A stretch of DNA of 64,000 nt from NCBI RefSeq assembly GCF_030269445.1, contig NZ_BSTJ01000012.1, positions 310,001 to 374,000 of the forward strand, written 5' to 3'. A model generated the notes under the pieces. The model saw only the letters and a program-made list of their open reading frames with translations, made no database searches and was not told the DNA's origin. Position 1 is the stretch's first letter. Each line of letters starts with the position of its first letter. The DNA is from Actinoallomurus iriomotensis (lineage in GTDB: Bacteria; Actinomycetota; Actinomycetes; Streptosporangiales; Streptosporangiaceae). Below are positions 26,675 to 34,517 of the stretch, one piece after another. The position numbers and the translations under genes are program-made.

Positions 26675-27489
26675 CGGTCCCGGATCCGGCCGCGGTCCCG
26701 ACTCGTACGGAGCTGCGCGAGCACCTGGTGCGCACGCTGATCGCCGGCGACGTGGCCACGCCACGGCAGAACAATCTTCTGCACTACCGGCGGATGGCGG
26801 CGGGACGGCCGTACTACCAGTTCGGACTGGAGTTCACTCGCGAATGGACGTTCGAGGACGTCTTCGCGCTGATGGTAAAAAACTGCGGGATAGATCCCGA
26901 TACATCGCACTTTTACGGTGACGACACGATCGACCCGGACCTGACCATCGACGCGCTGGAGGCGATGGGGGAGCGGATCGGCGAGGCGGCCGCTCGCGAG
27001 GACACCGTCCTGCTCGCCACCGGGCATCCGTCCGGTCTGCTGCCGGTGTATCTCGCGCTGGCGCGCGAGCTGGCGGCGCGCGGCTGCCAGGTGATCACTC
27101 CGGCGGCCGGCTGGTCGTACGAGGCGGACACGTCACGGGGTCCCGAGAGGCGCCACATCCGTTATGTGGACGGGGTCGCGGTGCTCTCGGGCGGCGGGGC
27201 GCTGCACCATACACACGACCCACATCCGATGCGAGCGATACTGGAAGAACTAACAGCAAACGCGACACTATGGCCGGATCTGGTCATAGCGGACCACGGC
27301 TGGGCGGGCGCGGCCGGGCAGGCGGGCGTACCGACGGTCGGATTCGCGGACTGCAACGATCCGGCGCTGTTCGCGGGGGAGGCAGAGGGCAAGATCGGGG
27401 TAGTGGTGCCTCTGGACGACAACGTGCCGCCGCACTACTACACGCCGCTCACGATGTATCTTTTGGCGCGTTCGAGCCTGATTGGTTGA
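26671..27489 (+). CDS. Actinobacterial phosphatase-like protein
   Basis: A 272-residue cytoplasmic protein resembling a conserved actinobacterial group annotated simply as phosphatase. Seen: IAGDVATPRQNNLLHYRRMA at the N-terminus, LLATGHPSGLLPVYLALA, HTHDPHPM, DLVIADHGWAGAAGQAG, and GFADCNDPALFAGEAEG. No standard phosphatase signature is evident to me, and activity is not proven. It is coupled to the AcuC-like gene. Between about 26,870 and 27,300 the codon use is less GC-biased than in its neighbours (ATA, AAA, CTA and ACA codons), though the frame is intact. Confidence 0.8.
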   Translation: MTVPDPAAVPTRTELREHLVRTLIAGDVATPRQNNLLHYRRMAAGRPYYQFGLEFTREWTFEDVFALMVKNCGIDPDTSHFYGDDTIDPDLTIDALEAMGERIGEAAAREDTVLLATGHPSGLLPVYLALARELAARGCQVITPAAGWSYEADTSRGPERRHIRYVDGVAVLSGGGALHHTHDPHPMRAILEELTANATLWPDLVIADHGWAGAAGQAGVPTVGFADCNDPALFAGEAEGKIGVVVPLDDNVPPHYYTPLTMYLLARSSLIG

Positions 27490-27498
27490 ACTCCCCTC

Positions 27499-27526
27499 TT
27501 GCGACTACAGATTCACGATTTACGCT
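27499..27526 (+). promoter_or_regulatory. Promoter of the HTH/bS22 region
   Basis: TTGCGA (27499-27504) and TACGCT (27521-27526) are spaced 16 bp, a reasonable housekeeping promoter, 71 bp upstream of the HTH gene. Confidence 0.4.
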
Positions 27527-27597
27527 GGAGAAAGTACACGGCCGTGATCAAAGTCACCGCAAAGGTCTGACGCGCGGCGTGTGGAAGAGGGCGTCCG

Positions 27598-27801
27598 ATG
27601 AGCTCAGGCGAGCGACCTCTGAGCGAGGTCAGGTTCCTGACTGTGGCCGAGGTGGCTGCGGTGATGCGGGTGTCCAAGATGACCGTATACCGCCTTGTTC
27701 ACTCAGGAGAACTACCGGCAATTCGCGTGGGACGTTCGTTCCGCGTACCGGAGCAGGCTGTCCACGACTATCTGCGAGACGCTTACATCGAGGCGGGCTG
27801 A
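27598..27801 (+). CDS. Small HTH DNA-binding protein, excisionase/MerR-like
   Basis: A 67-residue protein made of one winged HTH of the excisionase/BldC-like type. FLTVAEVAAVMRVSKMTVYRLV carries the HTH and ELPAIRVGRSFRVPEQAVHDYL the wing. It corresponds to the small DNA-binding gene between proC and bS22 in mycobacteria (Rv0500A, from memory). Its near invariance in actinobacteria suggests a core regulatory or nucleoid role. A GAGGGCG ribosome site precedes the ATG. A 10-bp hairpin overlaps its stop. Confidence 0.92.
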   Translation: MSSGERPLSEVRFLTVAEVAAVMRVSKMTVYRLVHSGELPAIRVGRSFRVPEQAVHDYLRDAYIEAG

Positions 27802-27822
27802 CCCCCGACCGTGTCGGGGGTC
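27800..27822 (+). terminator. Terminator overlapping the HTH gene stop
   Basis: GACCCCCGAC-CGT-GTCGGGGGTC forms a 10-bp stem that begins inside the stop codon. Confidence 0.75.
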
Positions 27823-27932
27823 GCCGAGCCCGCGGACGACGGGCGTACTGGCGGCGGTACCCTTGGGCTTCGGGCTGTGCCCGCCAAGGGTGCTGATCGC
27901 CTGTCTCCTGCCGACCATCGAGTGAGGGTTTC

Positions 27933-28031
27933 GTGGGCTCTGTCATCAAGAAGCGTCGTAAGCGCATGGCCAAGAAGAAGCACCGCAAGCTGCTGAAGAA
28001 GACGCGGGTCCAGCGCCGTAACAAGAAGTGA
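27933..28031 (+). CDS. bS22: 30S ribosomal protein bS22 (AURKAIP1/COX24-like)
   Basis: A 32-residue, extremely basic protein reading [16 protein letters not shown] then [16 protein letters not shown]. It belongs to the AURKAIP1/COX24 family, identified as ribosomal protein bS22 on the mycobacterial small subunit (Rv0500B in M. tuberculosis, from memory). It starts at GTG with AGGG a few bases upstream. It is shorter than most gene-finder cut-offs, but both the composition and the position between the HTH gene and the epimerase are diagnostic. Confidence 0.93.
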   Translation: MGSVIKKRRKRMAKKKHRKLLKKTRVQRRNKK

Positions 28032-28068
28032 CTTCTCGTTGAGGTAGTCGAAACAGCTGGGGGGCACT

Positions 28069-29121
28069 GTGTCATCCATGCGTCCCTCGGCGAGCGGATC
28101 ACGTACCTCGGGTACCACCCGGGTGGTTCTGGTCACCGGCGTGTCCCGCTTTCTCGGCGCACGAGTCGCGGACACGCTCCAGGCCGATCCCAGCATCGAA
28201 CGGGTCATCGGCGTGGACACCGTCGCGCCCACACTGCCGCTCGGGCGCACGGAGTTCGTCCGCATCGACATCCGCACGCCGAGCATCGCCAAGATCATTA
28301 ACGCGGCCGAGGTCGACACGGTCGTGCATCTCCACCTGGTGACGATGGCCGCCGCGGGGCGGTTGAAGTCCAAAGAGCAGAACGTCATCGGCACGATGCA
28401 GCTCCTGGCGGCCTGCCAGCGGTCTCCGGCGATGCGCAAGGTCGTGGTCCGTTCGTCCGCGGCGGTGTACGGCTCGTCCGGGCACGACCCGGCGGTCTTC
28501 TCCGAGACCGACGAGCCGGTGCGGCCGCCCGCGTCCGGCTACGCGAAGGACGCGGTCGAGGTCGAGGGGTACGTCCGGGGGCTCGCCCGGCGCCGCTCCG
28601 ACCTGACCGTGTCCGTGCTGCGCTTCGCCAACTTCCTCGGGCCGCACGTCGACAACCCGCTGAGCCGCTACTTCCGCATGCCGGTGGTGGCGACGGTGCT
28701 CGGGTTCGACCCGCGCCTGCAGTTCGTCCACGAGGACGACGGCGTGGAGGTGCTGCGGCGCATGGCGACCGAGGACCACCCCGGCACGTACAACGTGGCC
28801 GGCGACGGCGTCGTCCTGCTCTCGCAGGCGCTGCGCCGCGCCGGCCGGCCGGCCCTGCCGCTCCCGGCGCCCGCGCTGCAGACGCTGGGCGACGTCGGGC
28901 GCCGGTTCGGCGGGCTGAAGGGTTTCTCGCCGGAGCTGCTGCGCTGGCTGACGTACGGCCGGGTGCTCGACACCGAACGCCTGGCGGGGGAGCTCGCCTG
29001 GCGGCCGAAATACAGTTCGGAAGAAGCCTTTACCGATTTCGCGGATTCGCAAGGTCTCGGTCATGGTCTGCCCGCGGGGCTCCTCGACCGGTTGGCGGGA
29101 GCCGTAGGGGGCAAGAGGTGA
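28069..29121 (+). CDS. NAD-dependent epimerase/dehydratase family protein
   Basis: A 350-residue extended SDR. The Rossmann motif reads VLVTGVSRFLGARVA, with VVVRSSAAVYGSSGHDP (Ser/Tyr region) and a further GYAKDAVEVEGYV in which Tyr/Lys would be catalytic. It is equivalent to Rv0501 (called galE2 there), but the substrate is unproven. It starts at GTG behind GGGGGG. Its stop overlaps the acyltransferase start (GTGA), so the two form a coupled pair. Confidence 0.9.
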   Translation: MSSMRPSASGSRTSGTTRVVLVTGVSRFLGARVADTLQADPSIERVIGVDTVAPTLPLGRTEFVRIDIRTPSIAKIINAAEVDTVVHLHLVTMAAAGRLKSKEQNVIGTMQLLAACQRSPAMRKVVVRSSAAVYGSSGHDPAVFSETDEPVRPPASGYAKDAVEVEGYVRGLARRRSDLTVSVLRFANFLGPHVDNPLSRYFRMPVVATVLGFDPRLQFVHEDDGVEVLRRMATEDHPGTYNVAGDGVVLLSQALRRAGRPALPLPAPALQTLGDVGRRFGGLKGFSPELLRWLTYGRVLDTERLAGELAWRPKYSSEEAFTDFADSQGLGHGLPAGLLDRLAGAVGGKR

Positions 29122-30065
29122 GTCACGACCCCGTGGAGGAGGCGAGACCCGCGATGCGGCCAGAAGCGCAGGTAATTCCGCTCAACACCGACGCCGCAGA
29201 GCACCTCGTCCGCGAACCGAGGGGTTTGGACCACAAGGTCGCTTCGGCTCTGCAGTTCGTACGGCGGCGGCTGACCGGCGAGTACGAGATCGACGAGTTC
29301 GGCTTCGACCCCGAACTCAACGAGAACGTGCTGCTGCCGCTCCTGCGCCCCCTGTACGAGCGCTGGTTCCGGGTCGAGATGTTCGGCATGGAACACGTGC
29401 CCGACACCGGCCCCGCGCTGGTCGTCGGCAACCACTCCGGCACGCTGCCGATCGACGGCGTCATGCTCCAGGTCGGCCTGCACGACGACCACCCGGCCCA
29501 CCGCAACCTGCGGCTGCTCGGCGCCGACCTCGTCTACCAGGTCCCGGTGCTCGCCCACCTCGCGCGCAAGAGCGGGCACACGCTCGCGTGCCAGGCCGAC
29601 GCGTCGCGGCTGCTGGCCCAGGACCAGCTCGTCGGGGTCTTCCCCGAGGGCTTCAAGGGCGTCGGCAAGCCGTTCAGCGAGCGCTACCGGCTCCAGCGGT
29701 TCGGCCGGGGCGGGTTCGTGGCCACCGCACTGCGCGCCCAGGTGCCGATCATCCCGTGCGCGATCGTCGGGGCCGAGGAGATCTATCCCAAGATCGCCGA
29801 CCTGAAGCCGCTGGCCCGGCTGCTCGGGTTCCCGTACTTCCCGGTGACGCCGACCTGGCCGCTGTTCGGCCTGCTCGGCCTGGTGCCGCTGCCCTCGAAG
29901 TGGATGATCGCCTTCGGCGAGCCGATCCGCACGGACCGGTACGACCCGGCGCAGGCGGACGACCACATGACGGTCTTCAACCTGACCGACCAGGTGCGCG
30001 AGACGATCCAGAACATGCTCTTCGACGTCCTCCGCCAGCGCGGCCCCGCGTTCCTCCGCGCCTGA
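29118..30065 (+). CDS. PlsC-like lysophospholipid acyltransferase family protein
   Basis: A 315-residue acyltransferase of the MGAT-like LPLAT group. The catalytic-type motif NHSGTLPIDG (about residues 95-104) and the phosphate-binding motif FPEGFKGVGKPF are visible. Hydrophobic stretches near the C-terminus (YFPVTPTWPLFGLLGL) suggest peripheral membrane binding. It corresponds to Rv0502 in synteny. Translational coupling to the epimerase suggests a shared lipid or glycolipid pathway, which is inference. Confidence 0.9.
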   Translation: MSHDPVEEARPAMRPEAQVIPLNTDAAEHLVREPRGLDHKVASALQFVRRRLTGEYEIDEFGFDPELNENVLLPLLRPLYERWFRVEMFGMEHVPDTGPALVVGNHSGTLPIDGVMLQVGLHDDHPAHRNLRLLGADLVYQVPVLAHLARKSGHTLACQADASRLLAQDQLVGVFPEGFKGVGKPFSERYRLQRFGRGGFVATALRAQVPIIPCAIVGAEEIYPKIADLKPLARLLGFPYFPVTPTWPLFGLLGLVPLPSKWMIAFGEPIRTDRYDPAQADDHMTVFNLTDQVRETIQNMLFDVLRQRGPAFLRA

Positions 30066-30167
30066 GCCACAGAGACCCTGCGGGCGTCTCGATCAGCTGA
30101 AGCCTGCCCTCCCGGGCGCGTCGACGCCATGGATGTGACCAGCGTCATGTCGTATGCGGTGAAGATA

Positions 30168-30182
30168 ATATGAATCTCATAT
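30168..30182. promoter_or_regulatory. AT-rich palindrome upstream of the SDR/hydrolase operon
   Basis: ATATGA-ATC-TCATAT is a perfect palindrome in an AT-rich island, 65 bp before the SDR start. The MarR gene at the end of this group is the obvious candidate binder. Confidence 0.5.
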
Positions 30183-30246
30183 AGTCTCCATTAGAGAAAC
30201 AGTGTGCGGCCGTCGATGTCGGACGGCCGGAGGGAGGCCACGAGCA

Positions 30247-30933
30247 ATGAAGCTGACGATCTTCGCGGCGACCGGTGGTATCGGGCGGCAGATCTTCGAA
30301 CAGGCCGTCGCCGCGGGCCATGAGGTCACCGCGGTCGCACGCGACCCGCGGAGCCTGGCCGGAGAGGCTCGCCTCGTCGCCGCCGACCTCACCGCGGCGG
30401 ACCCGGCGGTGCTCGCGTCCGCCGTCGCCAAAAGTGACGCCGTCCTCTCCGGGCTCGGGCCGCGCAAGCCGAGGACCGAGGCGGGGATCACCTCGCGGGG
30501 CACGAAGGCCATCCTCACCGCGATGCGGACCGCCGGTGTACGGCGACTCGTCGTGGTGAGCGCCGCGCCGGTCGGCACCGTGCCATCGCCCGGCCGCCCG
30601 AACCCGCCGAAGCACGACCCGGGCGACGGGTTCTTCATGCGGCATCTGGGCAGCCGGTTCGCCCACGCCATGCTCGGCGCGCACTTCGCCGACCTGGCGG
30701 TGATGGAGGACCTCGTTCGCGAGAGCGGCCTCGACTGGACCATCTCACGACCACCACAGTTGACCGACGGGCCTCTGACCGGCGACTACCGGACGGCGTA
30801 CGGGCGCAACATCCGCGGCGGTACGCGCGTCTCACGCGCCAACGTCGCCCACCACATGCTCGCGGTCATCGACCAGCCCTCGACCATCAACAAGATCATC
30901 GGCATCGCCGACCAGCGGGGAGGCGCACGATGA
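30247..30933 (+). CDS. NAD(P)H-binding SDR-like oxidoreductase
   Basis: A 228-residue atypical SDR (NAD(P)H-binding, NmrA-like group). The nucleotide-binding motif is FAATGGIGRQIFEQAVAAGHEVTAVARD. VRRLVVVSAAPVG follows the fourth strand, and SGLDWTISRPPQLTDGPLTG is the typical distal segment. The substrate is unknown. The ATG at 30247 has GGAGGG upstream. Its stop overlaps the hydrolase start (ATGA). Confidence 0.88.
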   Translation: MKLTIFAATGGIGRQIFEQAVAAGHEVTAVARDPRSLAGEARLVAADLTAADPAVLASAVAKSDAVLSGLGPRKPRTEAGITSRGTKAILTAMRTAGVRRLVVVSAAPVGTVPSPGRPNPPKHDPGDGFFMRHLGSRFAHAMLGAHFADLAVMEDLVRESGLDWTISRPPQLTDGPLTGDYRTAYGRNIRGGTRVSRANVAHHMLAVIDQPSTINKIIGIADQRGGAR

Positions 30934-31865
30934 CGGAGCGGAAGAAGGTTCGGTTCCTCAGCGGTGAGCACGAGTGCGCCGCCTGGCATTATCCGGGCAC
31001 GAACAACGCCTGTCTGATCATGGCCGGCGGTACCGCCGTGACCAAGGAACCGGGAACCGACCTGTTCGCGGCACGATTCCAGGACGCCGGCTTTCACGTG
31101 CTCGCCTTCGACCATCGACGTTTCGGGGAGAGCGGCGGCCGGCCCCGGCAGGTCGTCCGCATCGGCGAGCAACTGGCCGACTGGCGCGCCGCCATCGCGT
31201 TCGCCGCCACGCTGGAGGGCGTCGACGCGGACCGGCTCGCGGCGTGGGGCTTCTCCCTGGCGGGCGGCCACATGTTCCCGGTCGCCGAACAGAACCCGCG
31301 GCTGGCCGCGGCGATCGCGCAGACCCCGCTCGCCGACGGCCTCGCGGCCGCGAGAGCGGCGGCGCGTCACCAGCGACCGGCGGCGATGCTCCGCTTCACC
31401 GTCAGAGGCCTGCTGGACGCCGCCGGTGCCCTGATCGGGCGATCACCCCTGCTGGTGCCCCTCGACGGCGAACCGGGTACGGTCGCGATGCTCACCACTC
31501 CGGACAGCCGCGACGGCGACCGGGCGCTGAACCCGGGGAACCGTCACCGGGACTGGCAGCAGGCGGTCGCGGCCCGTGCCGGGCTCAGGATCACGATGTA
31601 CCGCCCGGGCCGCCGCGCGTCCCGCGTAGCGTGTCCGATCCTCGTCGTCGCCTGCGAGCAGGATCAGTCCGTCCTCTTCGAGACCGGGGCCCGGGCGGCG
31701 GAACGGGCGCCGCACGGGGAACTGGTCCGCCTGCCGGGCGGACACTACGCCCCGTTCCTGGCAGCGCACGAACAGGCCGTCGACGCCGAGGTGGCGTTCC
31801 TGCGCCGCCACCTGCTGGACCAGCCGCTCGACAGGTCCTTGTCGCGGTCCGGCCGGCGTTCGTGA
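30930..31865 (+). CDS. Alpha/beta hydrolase
   Basis: A 311-residue cytoplasmic alpha/beta hydrolase. The nucleophile elbow is GFSLAGGH (Ser at about residue 108). HRRFGESGG lies earlier, and the terminal His is in RLPGGHYAPF. Similar proteins are annotated as acetylxylan esterase- or DltE-like hydrolases, but no specific substrate is indicated. It is coupled to the SDR gene upstream and followed by a MarR gene after 69 bp. Confidence 0.88.
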   Translation: MTERKKVRFLSGEHECAAWHYPGTNNACLIMAGGTAVTKEPGTDLFAARFQDAGFHVLAFDHRRFGESGGRPRQVVRIGEQLADWRAAIAFAATLEGVDADRLAAWGFSLAGGHMFPVAEQNPRLAAAIAQTPLADGLAAARAAARHQRPAAMLRFTVRGLLDAAGALIGRSPLLVPLDGEPGTVAMLTTPDSRDGDRALNPGNRHRDWQQAVAARAGLRITMYRPGRRASRVACPILVVACEQDQSVLFETGARAAERAPHGELVRLPGGHYAPFLAAHEQAVDAEVAFLRRHLLDQPLDRSLSRSGRRS

Positions 31866-31934
31866 GTCGATGACCGGTCTGCCTCTCATACAATATCCGG
31901 GACATATCACATCCGGGACGGGAGGCGGACCCGC

Positions 31935-32435
31935 ATGACGTCCATGACGCCTGATGAGGATGCGAACCGGGCGCGGCGTCGGCGGCGAGGGGTCGTCACG
32001 ATCAAAGAGTCTCTACGTGAGCTCAGCATCCAGATGTCCCTGCTCAACCACCAGGTCGGCACGCACGCCGGCCTGAAGGACATCGACCTTTACTGCCTCG
32101 ATCTCGTCAACCGGCACGGCCCGCTCAGCCCCAGCGCCCTCGCCCGCCGCGCCGGCCTGCACCCGGCCACCATGACCGGCGTCCTCGATCGGCTCGAACG
32201 CGGCGGCTGGGTCGCCCGCCGGCGCGATCCGGACGCCCTCGACCGCCGTGCCGTCGCCGTACACCCCCTGCTCACCCGAAACCCCGAGCTGTTCGAGCTG
32301 TATTCGGGGATGAACACCTCCATGGACCAGATCTGCGCCGATTACACCGATGAGGAGCTGGACCTGCTCGCCGACTTCCTGCACCGCACGATCGAGGCCG
32401 GGCAGGGCGCCACCGGAGAGTTGGCGAACGACTGA
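31935..32435 (+). CDS. MarR family transcriptional regulator
   Basis: A 166-residue winged-helix regulator. The N-terminal 20 residues are polar and Arg-rich. The HTH (about 62-85) reads LSPSALARRAGLHPATMTGVLDRLERGG and the wing contains RRDPDALDRRAVAV. GGGAGG precedes the ATG. It probably controls the preceding SDR/hydrolase pair; a partial repeat of ATCCGGGAC lies just upstream of its own start and may be part of its site. Confidence 0.9.
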   Translation: MTSMTPDEDANRARRRRRGVVTIKESLRELSIQMSLLNHQVGTHAGLKDIDLYCLDLVNRHGPLSPSALARRAGLHPATMTGVLDRLERGGWVARRRDPDALDRRAVAVHPLLTRNPELFELYSGMNTSMDQICADYTDEELDLLADFLHRTIEAGQGATGELAND

Positions 32436-32542
32436 CGCGGGCGTCCCGGCGGCTCGATCGATAGTCGATGTGCCCGGCTAGACTGCGCCATGGGATGCAC
32501 CCCCTCTTGGGTCAGGTCGTCGCGAAGGAAGGCGGCAACAGC

Positions 32543-33193
32543 GTGACCGATGTCGCTCCGCTGCGGACCGGTTTGCTCTCCGACCAGGTCTACGACCGCC
32601 TGCGTCAGGCGATCATCGACGGCAGCCTCGGGCCCAACACCCGCCTGGTCGAGTCGGACCTGGCGCGCCGATACGGCATCAGCCAGGCGCCCGTACGCGA
32701 CGCGATCCGCCGCCTGGCGCACGAGGGGCTCGTCAGCCACGTTCAGCGCCGGGGCAGCTACGTGGCGGAGATCTCGGCCGAGGACGCCGCGCGGGCGCGG
32801 GAGATCCGGGTCGTGCTCGAAGGGATCGCCGCTCGTGAGCTCGCCACCGCCTGGACGCCAGAGGCCGAGCAGGCGCTCACCGAGGAGGTGGAGCGCATGC
32901 GGGCCGCGGCGCGGTCGGGCAGCCAGTCCAAGCTGCGCCAGGCCGACCTGGCCTTCCATCGCCGGCTGTGCGCGCTCGGCGGCGACACGCTCGTACAGCG
33001 CCTGTGGGGCGTGCTCGAACCCAGCCTGAACCTCCTGCAGGTCGTGGGCGACCCGTTCTACAAGGGTGACCTGGACGAACTGCCCGAGTGGCACGCCCGT
33101 CTGGTCATCGTCCTGGCCTCCGGAGACGCGGAGCGCGCCGAAGCGGCGGTCCGCGACCACGCGGCCGGCAAGTCACACGGCCTGATCACCTGA
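32543..33193 (+). CDS. GntR family regulator with FCD domain
   Basis: About 216 residues. The winged HTH contains GPNTRLVESDLARRYGISQAPVRDAIRRLAHEGL, and the C-terminal FCD domain (about 80-215) contains ADLAFHRRLCALGG and EWHARLVIVLASGD with the metal-ligand-like Asp and His residues. GTG at 32543 is preferred; an upstream in-frame ATG at 32495 would add 16 atypical residues. It converges on a decayed monooxygenase and overlaps its remnant by 8 bp. Confidence 0.88.
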   Translation: MTDVAPLRTGLLSDQVYDRLRQAIIDGSLGPNTRLVESDLARRYGISQAPVRDAIRRLAHEGLVSHVQRRGSYVAEISAEDAARAREIRVVLEGIAARELATAWTPEAEQALTEEVERMRAAARSGSQSKLRQADLAFHRRLCALGGDTLVQRLWGVLEPSLNLLQVVGDPFYKGDLDELPEWHARLVIVLASGDAERAEAAVRDHAAGKSHGLIT

Positions 33194-34152
33194 GTCCGCG
33201 GCCCAGGTCGCGGAGCGCTTCCCGCAGGGACTCCTCCGTCGCTCCCCGCCAGGCCACGAAGCCGTCGGGTCGGCTCGCCACCGGCGGTCGCCCGGGCCGG
33301 TGAACAGGGTCCAGCGTGAGCCGGCCAGGTCCACAGTGGAGATCCTGCCGGCTCCGGCGGAGGGCACCCACCGGTGCGGGAACAGGTAGCCGACGGCGAT
33401 CTTGTCGTACAGAGCGTTCGGGTCTCCGTCCAGCGACTGGTAGCCCTGGTGCGTTCCCCGTGAGAGGGCCAGGGACGCCTGGGCGGCGGCGCGCGGCGCT
33501 CGGTCTCGTACGTGTCCAGCAGCGCCGGGGTGAACGATCCGTCGAGAATGGCGGCGATCTTCCAGGCGAGGTTGTGGCCGTCCTGGATGCCGGTGTTCAT
33601 GCCGAGTCCGCCCTTACACCGCGTCGTTGCGCACGAAGCACATGTGCGTCCCCCACTCCCGCAGGACGGGTCCGAGATCGGCACGGAAGAACGCGGTACT
33701 GAGGTGCCCGATGACCTCACGGCCGGGCATGGTGACACCGAGGGCCGCCCGAACGTCGCTGCTCGCCCCGTCCGCGCCGACGACGTGGGACGCCCTGACC
33801 CGCCGTTCCTCGCCCGTGGCGACATCGATGACCTGAGCCCGCACGTGATCGGCCTCGGGGACGAGGCCGGCCAGCCGTACGCCGAACCGCACGTGACCAC
33901 CACGGCGTCGCAGCTCATCAAGCGCGAGGCGCTGCACCTGGTCATGCGTCAGGACGAGACGGGGATTCACCGGGCTGCAGGTCTGGAGTATCGCGCCGGC
34001 AGCCCACCTCGGTTCAGGGTGACACCGAGCGCCCGGTCCTTGAACACCGTCCGCATCGGCAGGCCGCCCTCCCAGCCGACCTGCTCCAGCGCGGACATCA
34101 GCCCCACCGAGCGGAACACCTCGAGCGTGCGCAGGCTGTTTCACGGTGATCG
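33186..34152 (-). pseudogene. FAD-dependent aromatic monooxygenase, decayed
   Basis: Pieces of a TetX/PHBH-type hydroxylase lie in order across at least four frame changes. SLRTLEVFRSVGLMSAL with GGLPMRTVFKDRALGV lies at 34.0-34.15 kb. LVLTHDQVQRLALDEL through VVGADGASSDVRAALGV lies at about 33.7-34.0 kb. GLGMNTGIQDGHNLAWKIAAIL lies at about 33.5-33.6 kb. YDKIAVGYLFPHRW and DLAGSRWTLFTGPGDRR, then ATEESLREALRDLGRGLR and a stop, finish it. The N-terminal GxGxxG FAD motif and a central part are missing. It cannot give an active product. Confidence 0.85.
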
Positions 34153-34161
34153 GCGTCAACC

Positions 34162-34374
34162 GTGCACGCTCAAGCCGACTTGAGCGCAACATTCTCAATC
34201 GAGGCGATCAAGAGCCGGATCGATGACCTCCAGGCCGCCCAGGAGCTCCTCGAACACCTGCTGACCTGCCCGACGGCGGATCCAGTCCGCGAACGCGCCC
34301 ATCTGCGGACCGAACTCGGCCAGGCGGTCGACGACGCGCTCGCGGAGCGCGGTTCCCGGCCGGGCGGCGCCTAG
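34162..34374 (+). pseudogene. Truncated regulator C-terminus, MerR-like
   Basis: A 70-codon open frame whose central part (AIKSRIDDLQAAQELLEHLL then TCPTADPVRERAHLRTEL) resembles the coiled-coil and effector tail of MerR-family regulators. No DNA-binding domain precedes it. It begins where the monooxygenase remnant ends, head to head, so both genes seem to have lost their 5' ends in one deletion. The family assignment is tentative. Confidence 0.4.
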
Positions 34375-34457
34375 CCGGGCACCGGCATCGGGGCATCAAG
34401 GCCGAAACCGGCACATCGCGGAATATTGACCGAGCGCCCTCCGCTCGTTACGGTCCG

Positions 34458-34485
34458 GCTAATCGATCGAATCCAATCGATTAGC
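34458..34485. promoter_or_regulatory. Operator upstream of the glycoside hydrolase operon
   Basis: GCTAATCGAT (34458-34467) and ATCGATTAGC (34476-34485) form a perfect 10-bp inverted repeat with an 8-base spacer, 32 bp before the first gene. The right arm contains AATCGATT, a CG-centred core like LacI-family operators. No such regulator lies nearby. Confidence 0.6.
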
Positions 34486-34517
34486 GTTTATCCTTCGCCG
34501 CCGGAGGAGTCTCCTGC

